Below are positions 1 to 6,640 of a stretch of DNA of 6,640 nucleotides, piece by piece. The translations under genes and the position numbers were made by a program. Source of the stretch: Anaerolineae bacterium (lineage in GTDB: Bacteria; Chloroflexota; Anaerolineae; UBA1429); the NCBI GenBank assembly GCA_016928125.1, contig JAFGLK010000421.1:1-6640 (forward strand), in the 5' to 3' direction. The stretch's first letter is position 1; every line of letters starts with the position of its first letter. The notes beneath the pieces were generated by a model that was not told the origin of the DNA, made no database searches, and saw only the letters and a list, made by a program, of their open reading frames with translations.

Positions 1-1031
1 GGATAAGTGGGGACGCCCTCAAACATCACCGAGGTAGCGCCATTGGCCAGCGGGCCATACACGATATAGCTGTGTCCGGTGATCCAACCGATGTCGGCTG
101 TGCACCAGTAGACATCTTCTTCATGGATGTCGAAAATATACTTGTGAGTCACGGCCACATAGGTCAGATAGCCGCCTGTCGTGTGCAGGATACCCTTGGG
201 CGCGCCCGTGGAACCGGAGGTGTACAGGATAAAGAGCGGGTCCTCCGCGTTCATGGACTCGGGGGCACAGTAATCCTCAACCGTGTCCATCTCTTCGTCC
301 CAGTACACGTCACGCCCGGGCTCCATCGCCACCACGTCGTCCGTGCGCCGAACGACGACGACCGTCTCGACTGTGGGGCAGGTAGCCACAGCCTCATCCG
401 CTGTGATCTTGAGAGGGATGGCCTTGCCTGCGCGCAACGAAACATTGCTTGTGATTACCATCTTGGCATTGCAGTCCTGGATACGGCTCGCCAGGGAGGC
501 TGCACTGAATCCGCCAAATACGACCGAATGGACCGCACCGACGCGCGTGCAGGCCAGAATGGCAATCGCCAGTTCGGGGATCATCGGCATATAGACAGCC
601 ACGCGATCGCCGCGCCCGATGCCGTGCTTTTTGAGCACGTTGGCGAACTTGTTCACCTCGCGGTACATGTCCTCATAGGTGAGCGTCACCACATCCTCTT
701 CGGGCTCGCCCTGCCAGATGATGGCCGGCTTGTCCTTACGCGAAGTCGTGATGTGTCTATCCAGGCAGTTGTATGAGACATTGAGGATCCCATCCTCAAA
801 GAACTTGTGCTCAATCACCCGATCCTCGGTGTTCCAGGTGTATTCGCAACCCTTGGTCGGGAACTTGACCCAATCCAACGTCTGCGCCTGCTCAAGCCAA
901 AAGGCGTCCGGATCGTTCACCGAGCGGTCGTACATCTCCTGATACTGCTCCATCGAGCCGATGAGAGCATTCTCAGCAAACTCGGGCGGCGGGGGAAAGC
1001 GCAGGCCTTCTGTCATCTGTTCAGCTGCCAT
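1..1031 (-). CDS. acs: Acetyl-CoA synthetase, AMP-forming (N-terminal part, truncated by window edge)
   Basis: This gene activates acetate to acetyl-CoA through an acetyl-adenylate (acetate + ATP + CoA gives acetyl-CoA + AMP + PPi) in the cytoplasm. Translating the reverse strand from ATG at 1031 gives 343 uninterrupted residues with no stop before the edge. The family is about 650 residues long, so roughly the C-terminal half is missing from view, including the mobile domain and the regulatory acetylation lysine. Visible features are an ACAS_N-like segment (about residues 25-80), HSVVFGGFS (168-176), the nucleotide-binding P-loop YTSGSTGAPKG (270-280), and the Acs-typical DIGWITGHSY (313-322) and YGPLANGAT (325-333). 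The start is fixed by AAGGAG at 1044-1039, 7 nt upstream; Met6 is a less likely alternative. The gene is divergent from the NDP-forming ligase. The long P-loop match and the GWITGHSY block favour Acs over propionyl-CoA synthetase or acetoacetyl-CoA synthetase, although exact acyl specificity cannot be read from this half. Confidence 0.95.
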   Translation of the reverse strand, partial: MAAEQMTEGLRFPPPPEFAENALIGSMEQYQEMYDRSVNDPDAFWLEQAQTLDWVKFPTKGCEYTWNTEDRVIEHKFFEDGILNVSYNCLDRHITTSRKDKPAIIWQGEPEEDVVTLTYEDMYREVNKFANVLKKHGIGRGDRVAVYMPMIPELAIAILACTRVGAVHSVVFGGFSAASLASRIQDCNAKMVITSNVSLRAGKAIPLKITADEAVATCPTVETVVVVRRTDDVVAMEPGRDVYWDEEMDTVEDYCAPESMNAEDPLFILYTSGSTGAPKGILHTTGGYLTYVAVTHKYIFDIHEEDVYWCTADIGWITGHSYIVYGPLANGATSVMFEGVPTY

Positions 1032-1205
1032 TCCTGGACTCCTTCTGTGATACTTGATCGGATCTCGAACCATCTTGCACAAGGCCGAACCACTCATGCC
1101 GTTCAGTGGGGACATGCTCAAGAGGAACTGAGCGAGGCGGCGCGATTTGCGTTTACTTTCGATACAAGCGCCAACCATTGACCTTGAGCGATTCAGGCCA
1201 GACAC

Positions 1206-1234
1206 ACTTTATCAGCAACAAAACACTGTGTCAA
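1206..1234 (-). promoter_or_regulatory. Predicted sigma-70-type promoter for acs
   Basis: On the minus strand there is a perfect -35 TTGACA (1234-1229), a 17-nt spacer, and TAAAGT (1211-1206) as -10, which matches 4 of 6 consensus bases including the key T1, A2 and T6. The transcript would start near 1199 and carry a leader of about 165-170 nt before the acs ATG. A GACACA/TGTGTC inverted repeat lies across both hexamers. This is a sequence prediction only. Confidence 0.5.
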
Positions 1235-1324
1235 GCGATAACGGTCGAGCGGCGAAAGACTCTTCCCGGTGACAGCTGACTATATGCGCAAGCCCTTGTC
1301 GTCCAGCGCCGTTCTGGCGGAGGT

Positions 1325-1353
1325 TTGGCACCGCCCCAACAAGGGAGTATGAT
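1325..1353 (+). promoter_or_regulatory. Predicted sigma-70-type promoter for the NDP-forming ligase gene
   Basis: TTGGCA (1325-1330) and TATGAT (1348-1353) are separated by exactly 17 nt, with one mismatch to consensus in each hexamer. Transcription would begin near 1360, leaving a short leader of about 30 nt that contains the GGAGG ribosome binding site (1380-1384). No other candidate in the intergenic region fits the plus strand as well. Confidence 0.65.
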
Positions 1354-1391
1354 TGGCCTAAAATACGGTTTGCGTAGATGGAGGCGCGTCC

Positions 1392-3488
1392 ATGCTGGAC
1401 ATGTTTTTTGACCCCAAAGCGATCGCGATCATTGGTGCCTCGGCCGATTCCAGCAAGCTCGGATATCAGGTACTGGCGAACCTTGTGAGCAGCGGTTTTC
1501 CCGGGGCAATCTACCCGGTGAATCCTTCTGCAGACGAGATCCTGGGGCTCAAAGTCTTCAAGTCCGTGCTCGACACGCCCGGCCCAATAGACATGGTGGT
1601 CATCATGATCCCCTCGCGGGCAGTGGTGGGTGTCCTGCGAGAGTGTGGCGAAAAGGGCGTCAAGGGTGCCGTCATCATCACGGCAGGGTTCCGTGAGGCC
1701 GGACCCGAGGGCGTCGCTCGCGAAAAAGAGCTGCTAGCCGTCGCCAGGGAGTATGGCATCCGCATCATTGGCCCAAACTGCCTGGGTATCATTGATACCT
1801 TTGTGCCGATGAACGTGTCCTTTGCCGCCGGAACGCCCAAGTCCGGCTCCATCGCGTTCATGTCACAGTCCGGCGCGCTCTGCACAGCCATCCTCGACTA
1901 TGCTCTTGCCGAGACCATCGGCTTTTCGCACTTTGTAAGCCTCGGCAACAAGTCCGATGTCGATGAGGTTACGCTCCTGGAGGCATGGGGCGACGATGAC
2001 CGGACAAACGTCATCATCGCGTACATCGAGGGCCTTCGCGACGGTGCCGAGTTCATCAGCCAGGCCCGCAAAACCGCTGGCAACATGCCCATCATCGCGG
2101 TCAAGTCCGGCCGCACGGCCATGGGTTCGCGGGCTGTCTCTTCGCACACCGGTAGCCTGGCGGGCGCCGACGCCGCCTACAGCGCAGGATTCAAGCAGGC
2201 GGGTGTCATCCGGGCCGAGACGGTGGAGGAGCTGTTCGATTTTTCCACGGCATTTGCCTACCAGCCACTGCTCAAAGGCAAGCGCATCGCGATTGTGACC
2301 AATGCCGGCGGCCCTGGCGTCATGGCCACCGACGCCCTGGAGCTCAATGGCCTCGCTCTGGCTTCGCTCTCAGCTGAAACGCAGGCGCATCTCGAAAGCC
2401 AGCTGCCCGCGGCCGCCAGCGCACACAACCCCGTAGACGTGCTGGGCGACGCGCGCAGCGATCGCTACATGATGGCGCTGGAGGCCGTACTGGCCGACGA
2501 GAACGTGGATGGCGCCCTGGTGATCGTGACGCCGCAGACGTCGACGGAGATCGTTGAGACGGCTCGCGGCGTTGTGGATGTCTGCAGCCGCGCAAGTAAG
2601 CCGATCCTGGGCTGCTGGATGGGAAAGCAGGAAGCCATGGCGGGCATCGATATCCTCGCCAAGAATCGCGTGCCCAACTATCACTTTCCCGAGCGCGCAG
2701 TCAACGCCTTTGGTGCCATGTGGACCTACCGCCAGTTCCTGGACCGGCCGGATGCCGTAACCGAGAGCTTTGAGATCGACCGCGAGGCCGTCGCCCGCGT
2801 ATTTGAGCAGGCCCGCAAAGAGGGACGCACGGGGATCGGAGATGCCGAGGCCCAGGACATACTCAAGGCCTATGGCATCACCACGCCCAAGTCAGACGTC
2901 TTTGCGACCCCAGACGAGGCCGTGGCCTTTTGCCAGGAGATCGGCTATCCCGTCGTGATGAAGATCGCATCTCCGGATATCCTGCACAAGTCCGATGTAG
3001 GCGGCATCATCGTGGGAGTCTCCAGTGAGGCGGAGGTCCGTGAGGCTTTTGACACGCTGATCGCGAGGGCCAAACAGCATGTGCCCAACGCCACTATCTG
3101 GGGCGCCCAGGTTCAGGAGATGGTCACCAACGCCCGTGAGGTCATCATCGGTATGAACCGCGACCCGCAGTTTGGGCCGCTGGTGATGTTCGGACTGGGC
3201 GGCATCTATGTCGAAGTGCTGCGCGATGTCGCTTTTCGCGTGGCCCCGATGACCCGCCTGCAGGCAGAAGAAATGGTCGAAGAGATTCGTTCGTACAAAC
3301 TGCTGGCAGGTGTTCGCGGACAGGCCCCGGCAGATATCGATGCCATCGTGGACACGCTGATGCGAGTCTCCCAGATGGTTAACGATTGGCCCGAGATCGC
3401 CGAGATGGACATCAACCCCTTGCTCGTGCGCGACAAGGGAGCAGGCGCCGTGGCTGTGGATATGCGCCTGATTCTCACACCAGCCTGA
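1392..3488 (+). CDS. Acetate/acyl-CoA ligase, NDP-forming, fused alpha-beta subunits
   Basis: The 698-residue product belongs to the NDP-forming acyl-CoA synthetase family: acyl-CoA + ADP + Pi to and from acid + CoA + ATP, with a phosphohistidine relay. The order is a CoA-binding Rossmann domain (about 5-130, with IIGAS at 13-17, PVNP at 42-45 and IGPNCLG at 126-132), a succinyl-CoA-ligase-like domain (about 148-290, with SQSGAL at 158-163), a linker domain (about 295-450), and a C-terminal ATP-grasp domain (about 475-695). Expected active-site residues are present: Glu213 in YIEG, the likely phosphorylated His252 in SSHTGSLAG, the second-site His532 in LHKSDVGG, and Asp673/Asn675 in MDINPL near the metal-nucleotide site. 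There is no GNAT domain, unlike the Pat-type lysine acetyltransferases. GGAGG at 1380-1384, 7 nt before the ATG, decides the start. Acetate is the most likely substrate given the adjacent acs, but other short or aryl acids are possible. Confidence 0.92.
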   Translation: MLDMFFDPKAIAIIGASADSSKLGYQVLANLVSSGFPGAIYPVNPSADEILGLKVFKSVLDTPGPIDMVVIMIPSRAVVGVLRECGEKGVKGAVIITAGFREAGPEGVAREKELLAVAREYGIRIIGPNCLGIIDTFVPMNVSFAAGTPKSGSIAFMSQSGALCTAILDYALAETIGFSHFVSLGNKSDVDEVTLLEAWGDDDRTNVIIAYIEGLRDGAEFISQARKTAGNMPIIAVKSGRTAMGSRAVSSHTGSLAGADAAYSAGFKQAGVIRAETVEELFDFSTAFAYQPLLKGKRIAIVTNAGGPGVMATDALELNGLALASLSAETQAHLESQLPAAASAHNPVDVLGDARSDRYMMALEAVLADENVDGALVIVTPQTSTEIVETARGVVDVCSRASKPILGCWMGKQEAMAGIDILAKNRVPNYHFPERAVNAFGAMWTYRQFLDRPDAVTESFEIDREAVARVFEQARKEGRTGIGDAEAQDILKAYGITTPKSDVFATPDEAVAFCQEIGYPVVMKIASPDILHKSDVGGIIVGVSSEAEVREAFDTLIARAKQHVPNATIWGAQVQEMVTNAREVIIGMNRDPQFGPLVMFGLGGIYVEVLRDVAFRVAPMTRLQAEEMVEEIRSYKLLAGVRGQAPADIDAIVDTLMRVSQMVNDWPEIAEMDINPLLVRDKGAGAVAVDMRLILTPA

Positions 3489-4856
<1,368 letters not shown>

Positions 4857-4873
4857 ATCGCACTGGCCAGATC

Positions 4874-4910
4874 GCCGGCGCCGCCTGACAGGCGGCGCCG
4901 GTTGTTTTGT
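4874..4910 (+). terminator. Rho-independent terminator after eno
   Basis: A perfect 11-bp GC-rich stem (4875-4885 with 4891-4901) closes a 5-nt TGACA loop and is followed by TTGTTTT (4902-4908). It begins 18 nt after the eno stop. It is the clearest terminator in the window and separates the eno unit from the rpsU unit. Confidence 0.9.
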
Positions 4911-4931
4911 GCCAGACCGGCCACGCGCGAC

Positions 4932-4960
4932 TTGACGCTTGATTACAGCACATCTATAAT
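4932..4960 (+). promoter_or_regulatory. Strong predicted sigma-70-type promoter for rpsU-yqeY
   Basis: TTGACG (4932-4937) and a perfect TATAAT (4955-4960) are separated by 17 nt, giving 11 of 12 consensus bases. It lies just downstream of the eno terminator. Transcription would start near 4967, giving a leader of about 60 nt before the rpsU GTG. A strong promoter is in keeping with high demand for a ribosomal protein. Confidence 0.8.
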
Positions 4961-4987
4961 TGCTTCTGCCTTTTGGGCATTGCTCAC

Positions 4988-5001
4988 GTGTCTAGAGACA
5001 C
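4988..5001. repeat. Inverted repeat in the rpsU leader
   Basis: GTGTCT (4988-4993) and AGACAC (4996-5001) form a perfect 6-bp inverted repeat around AG. It lies about 20 nt downstream of the predicted start of transcription and 10 nt before the AAGGGGG ribosome binding site. The 2-nt gap is too tight for a full RNA hairpin, so a dimeric protein-binding site in DNA is the more natural reading; the function is unknown. Confidence 0.45.
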
Positions 5002-5028
5002 AGTCCGAGCAAAAAGGGGGTTGACAGC

Positions 5029-5235
5029 GTGGCCCGTATCGTTATCGAGCAAGGGGAGTCCTTTGAAGGCGCACTCAGGCGCTTTAAGAAGGCCGTCCAG
5101 GAAGACCGCATCCTCTCCGAGGTGCGACGCCGGCGTTTCTACGAAAAGCCGAGCCAGATCGCCAAGCGGAAGAAGGCGGCCAAGCGCCGCAAGAGCCGGC
5201 GGACAACCCTCAAGGACCAGATGAGGAACTACTAG
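5029..5235 (+). CDS. rpsU: Small ribosomal subunit protein S21 (bS21)
   Basis: bS21 is a small, very basic protein of the 30S platform, near the anti-Shine-Dalgarno end of 16S rRNA, involved in initiation. The 68-residue product matches the family along its length: a short N-terminal strand (ARIVIEQGESFEGA), the core ALRRFKKA (15-22), the hallmark EVRRRRFYEKPS (31-42), and a Lys/Arg-rich tail (45-58) that contacts rRNA. Length is normal for the family. The start is GTG; purine-rich AAGGGGG (5014-5020) lies 8 nt upstream and no better in-frame start precedes it. The gene is the first of a unit under the promoter at 4932-4960 and is followed after 47 nt by yqeY, a common neighbour in Gram-positive bacteria and Chloroflexota. 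Confidence 0.96.
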   Translation: MARIVIEQGESFEGALRRFKKAVQEDRILSEVRRRRFYEKPSQIAKRKKAAKRRKSRRTTLKDQMRNY

Positions 5236-5282
5236 AGGCTCGTTTCCCTCAAGACGGGGCGCGCGCCGCGCAGGAGTGTGGC

Positions 5283-5729
5283 ATGACGATCAAGGAACGG
5301 TTGATGGCGGATCTCAAGACGGCTATGCGTGAGCAAGACGTTGTCCGTCGCGATACCATCCGGATGGCCAGAGCGGCCATTCTGAACGCCGAAAAGGCCC
5401 TCTTGCGTGAGGCGAGCGAAGAGGAAGTCATTGACATCCTCGGGCGCCAGGTCAAGCAGCGGAAAGAGTCTATTGAGATGTTCCAGCAGGGCCATCGAGA
5501 AGATCTCGTGGCTGAGGAACAGGCTCAACTGGTCATTTTGGAGGAGTACCTCCCTCAACAGCTTGGACAGCAAGAGGTCGAAGGGACCCTGCAGAGCATC
5601 ATCGCAGAATTGGGCGCCACAGGACCACAGCAACTGGGTCTGGTGATGCGCGAGGCGATGAACAGGCTCAAGGGTCAGGCAGATGGGCGTCTGGTCAATC
5701 AGATCGCCCGTGAGTTGCTCAACCGATAG
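5283..5729 (+). CDS. yqeY: GatB/YqeY domain-containing protein
   Basis: The 148-residue product matches the stand-alone YqeY family, which is related to the C-terminal tail domain of GatB, the tRNA-binding part of the Asp/Glu-tRNA amidotransferase. A role in tRNA recognition or translation is generally presumed, but the function of stand-alone YqeY is not established. Visible features are the N-terminal helix with MADLKTAMREQDVVRRDTIRM (residues 8-28), the QVKQRKESIEMFQQGHREDL segment (56-75), the linker LVILEEYLPQQLG (82-94) and a C-terminal helical domain with the VMREAMNRLKGQADGRLVNQ pattern (120-139). Length is typical. AGGAG (5272-5276), 6 nt before the ATG, supports the start. It shares the rpsU transcript, with 47 nt between the genes, and a strong hairpin begins 2 nt after its stop. 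Confidence 0.93.
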   Translation: MTIKERLMADLKTAMREQDVVRRDTIRMARAAILNAEKALLREASEEEVIDILGRQVKQRKESIEMFQQGHREDLVAEEQAQLVILEEYLPQQLGQQEVEGTLQSIIAELGATGPQQLGLVMREAMNRLKGQADGRLVNQIARELLNR

Positions 5730-5764
5730 GATGCAGGAGGACATGAGTTCTCCTGCATTTCCTT
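5729..5764 (+). terminator. Hairpin after yqeY: intrinsic terminator or attenuator
   Basis: A 12-bp stem (5731-5742 with 5747-5758, one G-U pair) closes an ATGA tetraloop (5743-5746), and two further G-U pairs can extend its base. The tail is only TTTCCTT, so termination may be partial. The hairpin sits between the yqeY stop and the pgpH ATG. No good promoter was seen between them, so partial read-through into pgpH is the likely arrangement. Its 5' arm contains AGGAGG (5735-5740), an anti-SD match that would be sequestered when folded. Confidence 0.6.
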
Positions 5765-5783
5765 ATGCCCCGATGCCCTCCTT

Positions 5784-6640
5784 ATGACGCAGTCACCATC
5801 GACAGCACCAGCAGACAAAGCTGCGCCACACCAACCCGCTGCAGATCGCTCTCGGCAGTCAAAGCCCCGGGCGTCCCGCCTCCGATATCTATCACGGGCT
5901 ATCACTATGGGGGCGCTCCTCTGGCTGTCCTGGGCTGTGGCGATCCTTGTTCCCTCACAGAGTACGTCAGGTCTTCAGGTCGGCAGTGCTTCCCCTCGTG
6001 ACATCAAGGCCGTCAGCCGAGTAAGCTACATCAGCGACGTAGCCACGCGCCTCGCCCGCGAGGAGGCTGCGCTGCGAGTAGCGGACGTGTACACGCGACC
6101 TGACATGAGCGTCGCAAAGCAGCAGTTGGAGCAACTCGGCGTTATTCAAGACGCTGTTACGGCCGCCAGAGAGGCTTCCGATCTGACGCTGGACGAGCGC
6201 CTGGCGATGCTGGCAGAAATCCCCGACATCGACCTCACTGACGACGCCTGGGAAGCGATGCTGCAAATGGGCGAGAGCCGTTGGGAGGCCCTCCGTCTGG
6301 AGAGCGCCCGAGTACTCAACCTTATCCTGAGCAGCGAAGTTCGCCCCACCGATCTCTCGCGCGCCCGGCTGGACGTGCAGCGGCTGATTGCGTACACCCT
6401 GACACCGGCCGATCGCGACGTCGTCAATGCCCAGATCATCAAGCTGGTGGTACCTAACACGTTTCTGGACACAGATGCCACGGAACAGCAGCGAGATGCT
6501 GCCCGTGATGCCGTCCAACCCATCGTGCGGACGATTCTCCAGGGCGAATCGATCGTGCGCGAAGGGGAGATCATCACAGAGACCATCCACGAAAAGCTCA
6601 AGGTGCTCGGGCTGACGGATCAGCAAGCCGGCTGGCAAGA
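5784..6640 (+). CDS. pgpH: 7TM-HD family phosphohydrolase, PgpH/YqfF type (N-terminal part, truncated by window edge)
   Basis: Characterised members hydrolyse cyclic di-AMP through a cytoplasmic C-terminal HD domain attached to seven membrane helices and an extracellular N-terminal domain. Only the first 285 residues are here. They show a basic, Pro/Gln-rich cytoplasmic N-terminus (1-38), one membrane helix (about 39-57, with ALLWLSWAVAILVP), then a helical extracellular 7TMR-HDED-like domain that includes VGSASPRDIKA (66-76), the repeated AREEAA region (91-96) and the family hallmark IVREGEIIT (257-265). The catalytic HD residues lie beyond the edge, so enzyme activity cannot be checked. ATG 5784 is the only plausible start after the in-frame yqeY stop, other than Met42 inside the membrane helix. 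No Shine-Dalgarno precedes it; initiation may depend on coupling. The position after yqeY matches the conserved yqeY/pgpH/phoH/ybeY neighbourhood. Confidence 0.88.
   Translation, partial: MTQSPSTAPADKAAPHQPAADRSRQSKPRASRLRYLSRAITMGALLWLSWAVAILVPSQSTSGLQVGSASPRDIKAVSRVSYISDVATRLAREEAALRVADVYTRPDMSVAKQQLEQLGVIQDAVTAAREASDLTLDERLAMLAEIPDIDLTDDAWEAMLQMGESRWEALRLESARVLNLILSSEVRPTDLSRARLDVQRLIAYTLTPADRDVVNAQIIKLVVPNTFLDTDATEQQRDAARDAVQPIVRTILQGESIVREGEIITETIHEKLKVLGLTDQQAGWQ

Larger units (their letters stand above)
1032..1391. other. Divergent intergenic region between acs and the NDP-forming ligase gene
   Basis: These 360 bp separate two divergent start codons and contain no convincing coding region. 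They hold the acs promoter, the opposing ligase promoter, and both Shine-Dalgarno sequences. The acs leader (1032 to about 1199) shows no recognisable riboswitch; only a weak 5-bp stem, GCTCA/TGAGC (1116-1120 with 1129-1133), was seen. The roughly 90 bp between the two promoters (about 1235-1324) is room for activator or repressor binding, but I recognise no named operator there. Confidence 0.7.

Noticed and set aside
72..776. Long plus-strand open frame opposite acs
   Set aside because: It is antisense to a clear acs reading frame, and its translation has no recognisable domain and low-complexity His/Asp/Arg content typical of shadow frames.
1116..1133. Stem GCTCA/TGAGC in the acs leader as a riboswitch or attenuator
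   Set aside because: The stem is only 5 bp with an 8-nt loop and no surrounding conserved structure; it is within chance expectation.
807..1181. Plus-strand open frame running from acs into the intergenic region
   Set aside because: It overlaps the acs N-terminus antisense, has no ribosome binding site and no recognisable protein family.
1258..1286. TATATG at 1281-1286 as a second plus-strand promoter
   Set aside because: No acceptable -35 hexamer lies at 16-18 nt, and the promoter at 1325-1353 is much better.
5258..5267. GC palindrome GGCGCGCGCC between rpsU and yqeY as a terminator
   Set aside because: There is no room for a loop and no T-tract, and yqeY follows closely with its own ribosome binding site.
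5232..5744. Minus-strand open frame of 170 codons opposite yqeY
   Set aside because: It mirrors yqeY, which has a good ribosome binding site and a clear family match on the plus strand.
5967..6638. Minus-strand open frame of 223 codons opposite pgpH
   Set aside because: The plus-strand frame gives a membrane helix and the 7TMR-HDED hallmark; the antisense frame gives nothing recognisable.

Overview
The window is a GC-rich (about 60% by eye) bacterial chromosomal segment carrying core metabolic and translation genes. It has no mobile element, CRISPR array, tRNA or rRNA that I can see. The gene order rpsU-yqeY-pgpH, an enolase with an [11 protein letters not shown] segment and a GNAT-less fused NDP-forming acyl-CoA synthetase together suggest a Chloroflexota (Anaerolineae-like) genome. 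That placement is an inference from gene content and sequence style, not a proven assignment.

Layout. (1) Positions 1-1031 on the minus strand hold the N-terminal half of an AMP-forming acetyl-CoA synthetase (acs); its C-terminal half lies beyond the left edge. (2) Positions 1032-1391 are a 360-bp divergent intergenic region with a good predicted promoter facing each way. (3) Positions 1392-3488 on the plus strand encode a complete 698-residue fused alpha-beta, NDP-forming acetate/acyl-CoA ligase. (4) Positions 3573-4856 on the plus strand encode a complete enolase, followed by a strong intrinsic terminator at 4874-4908. (5) A near-consensus promoter (4932-4960) then starts a second plus-strand unit: rpsU (ribosomal protein S21, GTG start), yqeY (GatB/YqeY domain) and the N-terminal part of a 7TM-HD phosphohydrolase of the PgpH/YqfF type, which runs off the right edge.

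How the genes fit together. The left half is central carbon and energy metabolism. AMP-forming Acs activates acetate at the cost of two phosphoanhydride bonds. The divergently transcribed NDP-forming ligase can run reversibly and recover ATP from acyl-CoA. Enolase makes phosphoenolpyruvate. The right half is a conserved housekeeping cluster: a small ribosomal protein, a tRNA-amidotransferase-like domain protein and a membrane-anchored c-di-AMP hydrolase-type protein. In many bacteria this neighbourhood continues into phoH, ybeY and era, which I would expect beyond the right edge.

I see no clearly new biological system. The points most worth checking are the yqeY-pgpH junction (a strong hairpin, no Shine-Dalgarno for pgpH and a 14-codon ORF ending in an ATGA overlap with its start), and inverted repeats at the acs promoter and in the rpsU leader that share a 7-mer.
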